Of a stretch of 64,000 nucleotides of DNA, positions 48,295 to 59,581 are shown piece after piece. Origin of the DNA: Ophiosphaerella korrae (taxonomy: Eukaryota > Ascomycota > Dothideomycetes > Pleosporales > Phaeosphaeriaceae); the NCBI GenBank assembly GCA_028456385.1, contig JALNQF010000023.1, forward strand, positions 186,001-250,000, in the 5' to 3' direction. The translations under genes and the position numbers were made by a program. How positions within the stretch are numbered: the first letter of the stretch is position 1; each line of letters opens with the position of its first letter. The notes under the pieces are model-generated. The model was not told the DNA's origin and made no database searches. It saw nothing but the letters and a program-made list of their open reading frames with translations.

Positions 48295-49265
48295 TCGAAA
48301 AGATTCGAAGTAATGTTCAAAGGGAGCTAAATATCATCGCGACGAGAAATTATCGGCCGGGAAGATTAGTACTTTCCCCAAGCACTCGTGGTGCTGACCA
48401 TTCCTAGCTGTCTTGTGCGTCATGAGGTCAGGTCGTCAAAAACAGTCAAAAGCGTCGACTCTGTCGAGAGAGATGCCCAGAGACTAATGACGGCTTATCG
48501 TGCAGTCAAGATCACACTCAGCGAACTCGACGCCTTTAGATTCCTAAAAAGGGTAACGATTTTATAAATCAAACAACTATCCCCATAAACTTCGTGAACT
48601 ATATCCCGTACCCTCCTCCACCAAACCTCGACAGCGATGCTTATAAGTGGGAGTTGTCTCTCTTCTCGCGCAACAGGTTTTTCCCACTAACTGGAGCAGA
48701 ATTACTACGTTTATTGAAGCCGGTTGAAGACGACGAGATTGTGCAAGAGTTACCCCAATTAAGAAAGTTGGCGAAGAATGGGCTATGTTGAATGTGATGC
48801 TGATAAAGTGGACTGGTCCGCATGCCGAACGTGTAATGGCAGGTCACATCTACCCAGATTGTTGGGGGAGAGCATCGCCCTTGATGAGATATATGATTAA
48901 AGTGGTATTACAGTAATAGATCTGCACGGAAGTTTTCCTAATCGATGTTGCATTTTGAACTATCATCTATACCCATGTCAACCCGCGAGGATAGACCCCG
49001 CGGTTTATCCCCACACTTCATTTCAGACCTACTATTGGGCTACTGCGGCTCTGACACATACGGCGACTTCCCCCCATGTTCCAGGCTGCACAGTAGATCT
49101 GGAAATGGCGTGACATACTGCACTCTATACAAGGCATAGCTGCTACCATGTTCAAATATTGAGAGCATTTCAAACCGAGTTTATTTAAAAAGGCCAGGTA
49201 TTAGAGCCCATGTCCACGGTAGATACGGGATTAGTAAACTTTGTTATTTCTAAATTCTCCCTAGA
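48295..49265. other. Unassigned
   Basis: Plus-strand sequence at 48440-48560 and 48594-48791 reads protein-like (SVERDAQRLMTAYRAVKITLSELDAF; LTGAELLRLLKPVEDDEIVQEL) but belongs to no family I recognise and lacks a full gene structure. Confidence 0.35.
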
Positions 49266-51089
49266 CTAGCTTATAATGACAAAGGTAGCTACCCATGTAC
49301 ATGAATCTGGAGCTCCGATGACACTACTAAACTTAGTTTCGCCTGCAGCCACTGGTATAGGCCCATCATTACCCGTCAAAGGAGAAGTTACCTTATTAGT
49401 AAACGTCCAGGTTACACTAGCATTGATAGAACAGGTGTTCTTTGCTAAGTATTGGACATTGCTGCTATCAGAGCCCGGTGCCATGTTGACGACGATATTC
49501 CCGCCTGGACAGGCCACTGTTATAGCGTTGTTATCCGTACCTGTTGCCACACTCGTTGGGCAAGGTTGAGCCGGCGCTGTAGATGTAGACGTACTTGATA
49601 CTGGTGTAGCTGGTGTTGCCGTAGTCGTAGTAATAGTAGCTGGCGGCAGAGTCTTGAACAAGACTGATGATGTGCCGGGGCTAGACACGAGTGCAGACTG
49701 AGTACTACTAGTAGGTTGGCTCGGAGGATTCAATGGAAGCGCACAACTATCGCCTTGGTTTGTTCCTCTTTCGGGCCCCCATGTAACTTTCTGCAATATA
49801 GCCTGCTGCTCAGCAATGTGCCAAACCAACAAGTTCATAATAATTGCATGGCCAGCAGGCTGAGGGTGGAATACTCTTAAAATTGTATCCGGGATGAAGT
49901 CGTTAATACCGAGCATTCCACGCCCCCGATAGGCGGGGTCAGCACCGCTATTGTCGTGCAGCGCAACTTCGAGACTGCTATTCGCTGTCTTGGCTTCTCG
50001 TACAAAGCCGGCAATTTGGTCTTCGAACGAAGTTACGTTTCCAGAGGACGAAGAGTTGGCTTGACGCTTATCGATATCTATGAAGTTGCCCGCTAGAACG
50101 CCGTCGAGTTCGGATCCGTCAGCGTCACGACGGGTTAAGGTGGTGATGCCATTGTCCGTATCCCATTCGAAGAAGAGAAGGCCATCCCGGTTGGCGTCGG
50201 GCTCTTTTGTCGAGCCTTCGCAAAATCGGCCTTGGGTCTGCGCGAAATAGTGATCGTAGTCGACGAACACAAATTGAGGCCCCGCACGCTCGACCGCAGC
50301 CTTGATCGCATTATTGACGCCAATGACGAGGTCGTTCATGCGCTGACGACGCGCTTTGTTTAGAAATTGCTTGTCTAGCACATTGAACCAGAACGACCAT
50401 GTGACTTTGTCGCAGTCGGAAGTCGAGTCGTCGAAGAACCTAGCATACCCGGTCCAAAAAACTTTCCGGTCGGTGTTGAGTTTGCCCTTCAATCCGGCCG
50501 TCAGAGTGTCAAAATTTCCAGGCAGTGTATCCCTGATCAGCTTCTCGGTGCTGGCCAACTGGTCATCGCACCCTCTCGCTCCACTTATGGAGAACCATTG
50601 GTAAATGCATTTATTGAGGATATCAATGAGGCCAACATCGTTGCCTCCGGAGCTCAAAGTGATCAAATCGTATCCTGTTCCAAGCTTCGAAACTTGGTCA
50701 TTTAAAATCTGTGGCGATGTGGCGCCAGAGCAAGCTAAATAGTCCATTGTCGGTGCTGGATTGGTTGGCATCTCCTCATAACGCTGCAGCATCATAGGAT
50801 ATGAGTTATCATATCGGCCACAGCTTCCGGAATCGCTCAACTTTGACCCGGATCCAATTCCGGCGGAGCTAGCAGCGTTAGCCGTAACTTTGACTTCTAT
50901 GAACTAAGATTATCCCTACTAGGAATCACCAATTGCAGCCCATTTGCGCACGAAATCTAGATCCGTCACATCTTGTTCCTCAGTTGGCTGATCCTGTCGT
51001 TCTAAGATTGAGATTGGCCAAGGTAGCGATTGCACAACTCTCAATTGCAATACCGCGAGCCCAGCCAGAAAAAGTAGACGCTGATACAT
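49266..51089 (-). CDS. Secreted SGNH/GDSL-type hydrolase with Ser/Thr linker and extra C-terminal domain
   Basis: Exons 51089-50920 and 50868-49266; the intron 50869-50919 (GTAGGG, GCTAAC branch, TAG) splits the block I motif, which becomes AAIGDSYSAGIGSG after splicing. The product is 590 residues. A signal peptide (MYQRLLFLAGLAVLQLRVVQS) precedes the catalytic domain, with block III LSSGGNDVG and block V VFHPQPAGH supplying the expected Asn/Asp and His. The enzyme is probably a secreted lipase/esterase. After about residue 440 there is a Thr/Ser-rich linker, then about 100 residues with four Cys, starting PCPTSVATGTDNNAITVACPG and ending in a hydrophobic ATFVIIS. I do not recognise this module; the tail looks too short for a classic GPI signal. 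The gene is intact. Confidence 0.85.
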
Positions 51090-51825
51090 ATTGAGCAAGG
51101 TTAAAATGATTTTGTATTGTTAGAAGGCGAATTTATGGTGTTGCCGAGGTACAGATGTGTTTGGAAGGGAAACGGCAATGATTAGGGGGATAGCTGTTGA
51201 TACGAAGCCCATACAGCAGACAAGAGAAAACAATGCATCGGGCGAGACTAAAACCAAAGAATCCGTTGATGCAATCTTGAAAACAAACCAAGGGAAAGCG
51301 ACGGGAGTTATCCTTCATATCTCTTCACCCGACCCGGATTTAAAATCATGCTCATACGACTAACTACGTTCAACGGGAACACCCAAAACGTAGCCAAGCT
51401 GCTAAGGAACGGTCGGACCGAGCATTGACGAGGTTTTAGAGTAAACTTTGGTTTCTCTACCTGTCAATGCCTATTCGGGCCGAACCCGTTCATGCCGCAC
51501 CCTTCTGAATACTGAGAGAGGCTGATCCCTTCATTTATTTCGTATCTTGCTAACTATCTCTACATAATTTTGGTGTTTATGCCCAAGATGCGACCAGTGT
51601 TTTATCTGTTTCACGGACGTCTGATCCAATTTCGGTGTGTTGTATTTCTAATTTCGAGTCACGGTAGATTATGCTATACCTTAGAGTAAACACAACTGAT
51701 GAACCAAAATGTCGCGTAGTATTCTAGCCCCTCTACCTTAGGTCAATCTCCTTGACATTCATTCTTGACATTCGTCTTCTCTTTGCAGAGCATCGTCTAT
51801 CATCGTTATACAATAGACAAGTACG
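51090..51825. other. Intergenic between divergent secreted-protein genes
   Basis: This should hold the divergent promoters of the SGNH hydrolase and the deaminase-like gene. No repeat or RNA gene was recognised. Confidence 0.4.
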
Positions 51826-52704
51826 ATGTCATCCAGTAGAGAGCCAACTTGCCTGATGCGGCTACTCCTGTTCTTCTTTTTCGTCTTTTCTATCTTTGCC
51901 CAAACCACTCCGACTCCGATCCCGACTCCAACACCAGCAGGCCTTGGTATCAAGCAAGACAGGTCGGCTCTAGGCCAAAAGAATTACGTCTGGACATCCA
52001 AACTACGGTATGATAGCGCCGTTAGCGATCTCTTCTCAGATGATGATCTTTACGCACTGGCGAAACAAGCGTGGGATGAGATGCAAACAGACATTGCAGC
52101 ACGACGTCCAGTGAACGGAAAGCAGACTCCCGACACCATATCAAAAAGAGACGAGCCAGGTATGATGGGTCTGGTCGCTGTGGGAAACACCATCTACCTG
52201 GCAAGCTCCATGAAGGGTGGCAAGTTCATCTACGGCTACACGAGCCCAAATGGCCAGCCCGCCCAGGTGGCATTGGCGCTTGATCGCTGTCAGATGGCTC
52301 TGCGGACGGAACTTGGCGAGAATGTGAAGCCTCACCACACAAACAAGGCGAGCTGCGCTGAAATTCTGGCTATGCACCAGTATTACTTGGACCCCGCTGT
52401 GAGCGATGCTGATAAGACGACTCTTCCAGCCAAGATGCGGGCAGCAGCGTACGGGGACGGCGGGAACAAAAAGAGAGGCGCGAAGCGTATGTTACCCTGA
52501 CCCTTTTTGCACTCATAGCATTGTTAACCAATTTTATCAGCATATGAACCATGTGGCAACAAAGCGGAAGATAGGACCACTTGGGGCTGCTCTCAGTTTT
52601 TGGGTAGCATGAAAATTGTGGCCCCGCCTCTTCCAGCGGGCACACTGACTAACCCAACTGTTACGCCCGTGGAGATTACCTACGTTCCGGTATGCGAGTC
52701 CTGA
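51826..52704 (+). CDS. Signal-peptide protein with cytidine-deaminase-fold zinc motifs
   Basis: Exon 1 is 51826-52486 and exon 2 is 52541-52704; the intron 52487-52540 (GTATGT...CAG, 54 bp) is needed to reach the second motif. The product is 274 residues from ATG 51826, or 264 from ATG 51856, which gives a tighter signal peptide (MRLLLFFFFVFSIFAQ). A Pro/Thr-rich stretch and a KR site near residue 107 suggest a propeptide. VAVGNTIYLASS resembles the first strand pair of the deaminase fold. SCAEIL (Cys177, Glu179) and later PCGNKAEDRTTWGC (Cys225, Cys237) resemble the C/HxE and PCxnC zinc ligands. Such families include secreted toxin-like and nucleic-acid deaminases. Family placement and activity are inference; a further intron at GTATGC (52690) is possible. 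Confidence 0.65.
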
Positions 52705-52974
52705 ATGCGTTGAAGATCATGCTCGCTGCCCAACACCGTGACCAGCTGTCATAAGCGCATGGGCCAGAGCATTCTTGAAGCGGGGTGGAATATTCTAGTT
52801 CGTAGTATTGGTAAATAGAGCCACTACAGGGATATCGTGCAGCTAGCATGGTCTTAGTGAGAATTCTTGCTTTTTCAGGTACAGGTCGGCGTCTAAAGTA
52901 TGACTTTAATGCGGAGTATTGAAAAGGTATTAATTCATGCCGGAACAAGAGTGTAATCTTCAGCCCACATAACA
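52705..52974. other. Short convergent intergenic region
   Basis: The 3' ends of the deaminase-like gene and the F-box/LRR-like gene face each other here. No distinct terminator structure was recognised. Confidence 0.3.
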
Positions 52975-54142
52975 CTAATATTCGTCTTCGACGATTTTCA
53001 GAGTGGCAATCCTGGAGACAGATGCGTCAATCTCTATTCCTCCCATTCCCTCGGGAACATGCAAGACCAATTCTCGTAAGTGGCATGGGTTGACCTCAAC
53101 ACACTCTTGGATCATGTTCCCGATCGTACCTGTTTCAAACACTTCATCCCATTGGTAACCCCACCACAATGCCACTTCTCGAGTAAGCGTCAATTGCGTA
53201 AGATTAGGTGGTAGAACCTCTGAGAGTTTCGGTGCGCTTGATGTGTTCCATCCCAGCAGCGTAACAAAGCCTACTTCAAGGCTTTGCAGCTGAGAAAACG
53301 GTTTCAAGGACGCCAAGCATGAGCGAATGCCCCAAGGTCCTTCATTTCCAGTGTCGATTGCCGTGGATGTAGCCAGTTCGAATGAGATGCAAAGATGTTT
53401 CAAGGTCGCATGAAGAGATGATAGTCCTTGACTGACGATGGATAGGTCGAACCATTCCCGGGCTTTTTCTGCGTCTATCAAGACCCCACATTCCAGCGAA
53501 GTGAGTTTTGGGCTATGGTGCAGCAGCAAGCCGAGTTCTGGTGCCTTGATCTGGCACTCTTTCAATGTAAGCCGCCGAATAGGAAACGATTTGCCAAGCT
53601 CTACTGAAGTAGACTTGCTAGTAAGTACTAGTCCATACAAATGCAGCTTATCTACTTGAGGCAAGTCGGATAATTCAAAGACCGGGACGGCGGCAATATC
53701 AGTTTGTTTCCAGTCGCTTGGCCCCTCCGGAGGTTCTGGTTGAAGGTGGAAGGATTGAAGTTGAGAAAAAGATGAAGTCGCGATCTGGTGCATGAACTCG
53801 ACAACTGGACTCCCGACGCGGTAGTGTAATTCCAGGGCGTGAAGCGAGCTCATTTGACAGATGATTTTTATTACTTTGCGCATCTCATCGCCGTTCAGTT
53901 CGCAATGACGTAAATGAACAATAACATGACGAGTAAGGTGTGCATTGTCTGGTCGCTGTAGCAGCGCACGCAAGGTGGGCGACGTAGGATCAAGAGTGAG
54001 TTCCATATCGCTATAGAGTAATGGAATGGCTGTATGGCTGAGTGAACGAAAGACGCACAAGAAGTAAGCCAGGTCGGTTATTAACAAATTTCGTACGGAT
54101 TTTAATACTCTCAATCAGCTCAAGAAGGATAGAAGATGCCAT
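52975..54142 (-). CDS. F-box/leucine-rich-type protein, N-terminal frame uncertain
   Basis: The long frame from about 54114 to 52975 (about 380 residues) contains SLSHTAIPLLYSDMELTLD, the usual end of a fungal F-box, then leucine-rich-like units (HLRHCELNGDEMRKVI, LHALELHYRV, IRRLTLKECQIKAPELGLLL, LKHLCISFELA, LQSLEVGF, LTQLTLTREV). The only good start is ATG 54142 (MASSILLELIESI), one frame away. No splice pair fits, so a one-base indel at about 54100-54115 is likely; if so this is a young pseudogene. The role would be substrate recognition in an SCF ubiquitin ligase. The reading is otherwise clean. Confidence 0.65.
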
Positions 54143-55415
54143 TGTAGTTGATGGTGAAAGGCGATGCGGGGAAAAAAAGAAGTGGGAGGTCGAGATCTGA
54201 GCTATGAAACCGAACCGGGCCGAATGTTTAGCTAGGTCACAATCACGGTTCAGGCGCACTAAATTAACGCATGAGCGTTACGAGATTTACAAGCGAGTTA
54301 ATTATCATAGTACAAGGGGGTACGAAGAACGGGAAAAGAAATCGATAACGTCTCATGCAAGTATTGTCAAAGCGCGCACAGACTGACTCACCCGTTCTTC
54401 GCACCCAATTGCAAAGTTATGCGCCTAGTAGATACTAGTAGGGCCGCCTCTACGCTGAGTAAGTAGCTGATCAGCCATCTTACGTCCTGCAGCTAGAGTT
54501 GGGGCAAAACCACGAAAATCTAGGTTTAGGATATACTTAACTATTACCTCCTCTTCTACCTGGGTAAGCTTGTTTGAGTTGGGCTAGCAATTGCGCCGGA
54601 CAGAGACACCGGCGCGTCGGCGACGCAGCGTTGCTTCGGTGAAAGACTACCGCAGCTAGCTTATTGCCTTGAACTTGGTTTGAGTTGAGATACCGGGGCG
54701 CGCCACTCGCTTGTAAGCGTTACCCTGTCAGATTTGAGGGTCACAAATTGATGGATGTGAACCGGAGTAGGTTATGGCAGGTTGATAATGGGGGTTGATA
54801 AAAAGGCTTTTTCATAACAGCCATATAAGGGCCTTGTTGAAGGTGGATGCTGCAGCTTTAAGAAAGCCTTATTTCAGATTTATCACCTGTGACTTAATTG
54901 AGAGAAGTGATTGATTGATCGTTCTGTCTATCATCTGCCTGTCGGCTACTGTTGATAACCTTCGTGATGCTCTTTGACGATTCTCATGCTCAAGGGTTGC
55001 CCTTTGTTGAGCCGGCGCGTTGCCTGATTGCGGCTCTCCTGTCAAAAGGATGCGTCGCAGTTGAGTTGGTGCGTTGCCACAGATTCCGAGTGAACCTGGA
55101 ATCTGCTGATTGGCTCGCTTAGCTAGTGGCGCGCACGTGCGCGATACTGATGGATCGCCATCTGAATCCCACGAGCCAGCTCAGCTCCATCTGGCAGCGT
55201 CACATCTGACATACCCACTTGTAAACTACGTTGCAATTACAGACTTCTCCCAAGTTGAGCTATCTGATATGTTCTTGACAGCAATGATCACAACGGATAT
55301 GCCCCTCGCAGTCGAGTATTAATGTCTAGTAAAGAAATTATTTAGCTTTGCGCAATGAATTAGTCTTGAACAACCAGAAGAGTTTATTGAATACTAGCGT
55401 AAGGTCTGGAAAGAA
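54143..55415. other. Intergenic; nothing recognised
   Basis: A short stem (GCGCCGG / CCGGCGC) lies near 54591-54613. The plus frame 55110-55322 has no domain. Confidence 0.35.
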
Positions 55416-56125
55416 CTATAGTTGGAAACAGTTGCACACTCCCGAAAAACATGCGCAAGTTTGTGAGCAACAATCTTCTGGATTTTCGAAGATACAAGGT
55501 TGACCGACTGGAGTGCAACGATTACCAGTACATATTGTTGTAGTAGGAGTTACTGTAGCGGTCTGATAACCTGTCAGCCCTTATACACAAATTATGGGTG
55601 CACTTTTGAGAAGGCTTACAACAACAGTTGGGACCCCTGTCGTAGTTAAAGTTATGGTCGCTTTTGGTTTAAGGCTTAAGCAGTCGCATGCCGATGATAT
55701 CTCTTTTGCTGCAAACACCTTCAAAGCTGCAGGTGCCGCTCTCATGTCTGGCTCAGAGGCTGCCCTGCGCTTAGGAGTGGCTGGATTTACGCAGCTCGGG
55801 TCGCTGATTTGTACGGGTGGAGCTGTCACTGTACTGTAACACGGTCATTGATTGGTTCCGCTATTTGATGAGGCACTTACACATAACGGGTCGGTATAAC
55901 AGTGGCTTTGACAGTGCTGGTGGCCGGGACGTTGAGGTACGAGCTGCAGAAGGACGTGGCCGGCGCACCCAGGGCCTTCACCACGGCAAGAACACCCGTA
56001 ACAGATTTACAGTTGACAGCACGCGCAACCACGAACTCGCCATGCTTTGGAACGGCGGAGACTGTGGCGGCCCCCAGTATAGCAATCATAAGGAAAAGAT
56101 TGAAAGAAGTTTGCATTAGCTTCAT
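55416..56125 (-). CDS. Secreted cysteine-rich protein with knottin-like C-terminus
   Basis: Three exons: 56125-55881, 55833-55620 and 55562-55416. The introns are 47 and 57 bp, each with GTAAGT or GTAAGC donors; all junctions keep frame and the product is 201 residues. A signal peptide (SFNLFLMIAILGAATVSA) is followed by a Cys-containing segment typical of small secreted fungal proteins (AVNCKSVTGVLAVVKALGAPATSFCSSYL) and a Thr/Val/Pro-rich middle. Exon 3 ends with nine Cys in about 40 residues, spaced C-x4-C-x6-C-x7-CC-x3-C-x-C-x4-C-x-C. The CC pair and spacing resemble an inhibitor-cystine-knot fold. Without the third exon the gene would look like an ordinary 165-residue ORF, so annotation could easily miss this module. 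An effector or antimicrobial role is speculation. Confidence 0.7.
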
Positions 56126-57162
56126 TGTGCCAGTTAATGGTCAAGAGACTGAGTTACTTGAGAACACATACCTTGGGTTAAATACTACTGAGTTGCGGAT
56201 CCCTCCAATGCGCTTGTAGGTTCAAACTTTCCTGCTAGCAGATCACAATAAGCGAGCTGAGAAAGCTGGTTGATACTAGCATTTCTCAGATATCCCGATC
56301 TACACTCACTAGCCACAAGGAACCTTAGCTCGCTACTCAACCAATCATTTTAAGCGATGCAAACGGCCGAGCCAAATAACGATGCCAATCATCGGCAAGC
56401 GGGACGTAGCAATAGCGCCAAATAATATCGAAGTTCACGCCACATGTCTCTTTCATCAAGAACGTAGAGCTGGCGTCAGAATATATTATATACTAAGATA
56501 AGGATGTGCCAACTTAGAGGGGACGGTGCTCGCTTATCACACATATGCCAGGGGTTGTGATTGCGTTGCTATTATCGATATACATTCCCTCGTAGTCACG
56601 AACTTCAACACGTATACTCTATCAACACATAGTAGAGTCATCAGTCTGCATAATTCATTATTTCTAAATAATTACTCTCTAAATCTCTGTATTTGCCTCG
56701 TTTCCAAGGTATGCTTCGCTATTCAGTGGCGGTGGTTAGCGTTTCTTGCGAGGATCGTGACGCATCAACTCAACCGCGGCGCAGCCCTGGAGAGCCGCAA
56801 TCAAGTAACGCGCCAGTGCGGGTCGGAGAATTGAGGTCTAGTTCGGCAAACAATCGTCAAAGGCAAGGCTATCACATGCAAAAGGCTATCGTCAGTATGA
56901 TGGCTCTTCACGTCATGACTGGACTGCGTGGAGCCAATGCACTAGCAAACCACGAAAATCGAGATAACGGCTCTACACGACCGAGTCGCGACTGCGTAGA
57001 GACAGAGCGGCTGAACAGACAGAGGAATAAATCCATCTCATCAATCACTGAAATCAATCAGTGACCAGATACTCAGTTATCACATGCATTTACTACATAC
57101 TTTCAAAGCTCATATTAGTAACTGAGTGACCTCTTCAAATCTTACACTTGCTTACCTTCTTC
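56126..57162. other. Intergenic; one unsupported open frame
   Basis: A plus frame at about 56708-57064 (starting MLRYSVAVVSVSCED) lacks any known domain and has a repetitive polar composition. I do not call it a gene. Confidence 0.35.
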
Positions 57163-59097
57163 ATGCTCGCGCGGTACCTGAACCGGCAGGATTCGGTCGT
57201 CATCCTTGTAGCGATTGCTGTCTTTAATTTGGCCCAGATACCATTCTACGACAATAGCATATGTGTTGCTATCAAATGCATGTGGCTCAAGGCCAAACTT
57301 TTGGATACACCCATTTCATATCTGCGAGGAGGCAACGTCGGTGAGGATATCGTGGGAGCTGTATCCATATGGGGCGCACTGCATCTAGCGCTCTATGCTA
57401 TCAATCTCATCACTAGGTGCGGTTCCCTCCTTTTCGCATATTTCAAGTGGACTCCGTGGCAACCAACATTCTATGAATTTCTAATTCTCTATTTGCATTA
57501 CGACAACACCGCGTGGAGAAAATTTCTGCAGGGCTGTCTTTGGCTCGCGAGAGAGGCAGTGGACTACCTGGCGCCTGTCGTCCTCTTCCCGTATCGTGTC
57601 TGTTACAGGTTCGAAAATTGCGTTATCGATTGTCGAGAACATCACAGTCCGCCATTGCAACCATACCAATACCGGAATCCACAAAAGGATTATATTCGGT
57701 TATTACTCGTTCTAAAGAAGAAGCCTTTCACTAAAATCCGTTGTCAAATTCTGCATGTGCCCGTCGCTTTCAACATTGAGTATTAAGCGGTCTCGTATCG
57801 GTGGGATTTGGGAAGCCCAAGGAAGATAGTCACGATTGAGAATCAGAGACTGGAAATCCAAGAAACCATCTATTCAGTGCTTCAGTACGGTCAATCCTTC
57901 CCGAAAGATAAATTGCTATGGGTCGACTCTATCTGCATCAATCAGAACTCACAAGAGAAGAAAACGTAGATTCCACTCATGAAGGGAATTGACTCTGGGG
58001 CTATCCGGGTGACCGCCTGGCTTGGGTTTATGCACGGAAGTCGGCGGGCATGGTTCGTGGCACTGGAGCTGCCAGCCCAGCACCTCAGAATGGGGCGATC
58101 GATTGAGAGCATCCGGGATGAGTATTGCACTGTGCCCTATACATGGTGGCAATCGCTGAGGGAGTTATTCTCCATGGACTGGTGGAGTAGAATCTGGATG
58201 CTGCAAGAAGTTGGATTCGCAAAGGAAGTGCATCTGGTGTTCGGCAATGTGACCACCAGGAGGAAGGAGATTGCAGAAACCATACCGGTCATCACACAGC
58301 CGACACTCACATCTGCGTTAAAAGGATACCACTTAGACAGGCCGGTCTCAGCACCGGCTGAGGGGGTCGTCAACGGAAGCATGATGGACGTCCATCGATC
58401 ATGGGTTCAGAACCGGCTTACAAATTCTGCCGATCCGCTGGCACAGGCTCTAGCCAGCGCTGCTGGTTTCCATTCGACCGATCCTAGCGATAGGATTTAC
58501 GTGCTTCTAGGGATTGCGGAGAAAAGCCAGCATCAGATCGCAGTTGACTACAGTACGCCTGTTGGCGAACTCTATACAGAAACCATGCGCTCGCTCTTAA
58601 GAGGAAAAGAACCCTTCTACACGCTTTGGATGGCAGGGAATGGAATGCGTAGAAAACTGAGGCTGCCATCGTGGGTGCCGGACTGGAGCTATTCGTCTAG
58701 TTTTCCAAAGCGGTCCTCTAGCGACGACGGACAGATGCAAGCCGGAACAGATCGAGTGGCGCATATACGTGTCCCTGTAGGTAACGAACCGTCCATACAA
58801 GTGGCAGGCAATCTATCGGACGAGGTTGTCGCACTTGGACCTGTGGGATTGAACTTAGTAGACTTTGCGGGCCCCGGCTGGTGGTCTACCGACATGTCCG
58901 GTGCCAATAACACTCTACGTTTAGTCTTTTCCAGCCTCAGAAAATGGCTAAAAGAGACGAGAGCAATGGCTGAGAGGTTTTCGAGCGACCCTTTTCCATG
59001 CCAATGCTCAATCGATCAAGAACGGAAGTCCGCTGCTCTCGAAGACGCCTTCTGGACAGCGATCATATTAGGGCACCGCCGCAGCCCCTACGCCTGA
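57163..59097 (+). pseudogene. HET domain protein with N-terminal membrane segment, two in-frame stops
   Basis: One frame runs from ATG 57163 to 59097 but contains TAA at 57784-57786 and TAG at 57967-57969. The N-terminal ~190 residues include hydrophobic segments (DSVVILVAIAVFNLAQIPF; HLALYAINLI). The HET core follows: after the TAA, AVSYRWDLGSP (usually Y-ALSY-WG), then LLWVDSICINQNSQEEKT, the TAG, and IRVTAWLGF. WWSRIWMLQEV and DPSDRIYVLLGIAE are further hallmark HET segments. Both stops fall where the family commonly has Gln or another charged/polar codon, as C-to-T change would produce. The frame is otherwise intact, so decay is recent, or the stops are polymorphic. Confidence 0.8.
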
Positions 59098-59581
59098 CGA
59101 CACGTTCACAGCTCCGGGGGCTACTAAAATTTAATAACTGCCCTCGATCCATCCGGATCCTTGCAATCGCTTTTGTTTACTGCTCACTAGATGGAGGAGT
59201 CGGATTATGGGCTGTCGTCATGGATGCCGATTCTGCTTAGCAGCCACAAGTTCCTCTATCTGCTGGGGTGTGTGAGGGGACGTTAGATTTCTGTAACAAA
59301 AGGACAATATTTAGCGCTAGTCCCTCAGGGAACTCGCACGTAAGACAAAGTCGCGATCTTCTGGGGTATGAATCTGTCTTGCATTTTACGCGAGAGGAAG
59401 GAGAGGTTTTGTGGTAGTCCACCGTGGGAATTCGTTGGCCCCTCTTATGTTCACGGAATGATGAATGGCGAGGGACTCTGATGTTGCAGATATTTTGACT
59501 TTGTTCTAACAGTACAAGTAGATAGCACTTACGATATCGAGTCGAAACCGTCTTAACTGCAATAGGATATTAATATTTCTC
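59098..59581. other. Intergenic; nothing recognised
   Basis: It lies between the convergent HET and esterase genes. The HET frame may once have extended here by frameshift, but nothing diagnostic remains. Confidence 0.35.

Noticed and set aside
55594..56219. Plus-strand frames over the cysteine-rich gene
   Set aside because: Shadows; the minus strand has a signal peptide, paired Cys and three consistent splice junctions.
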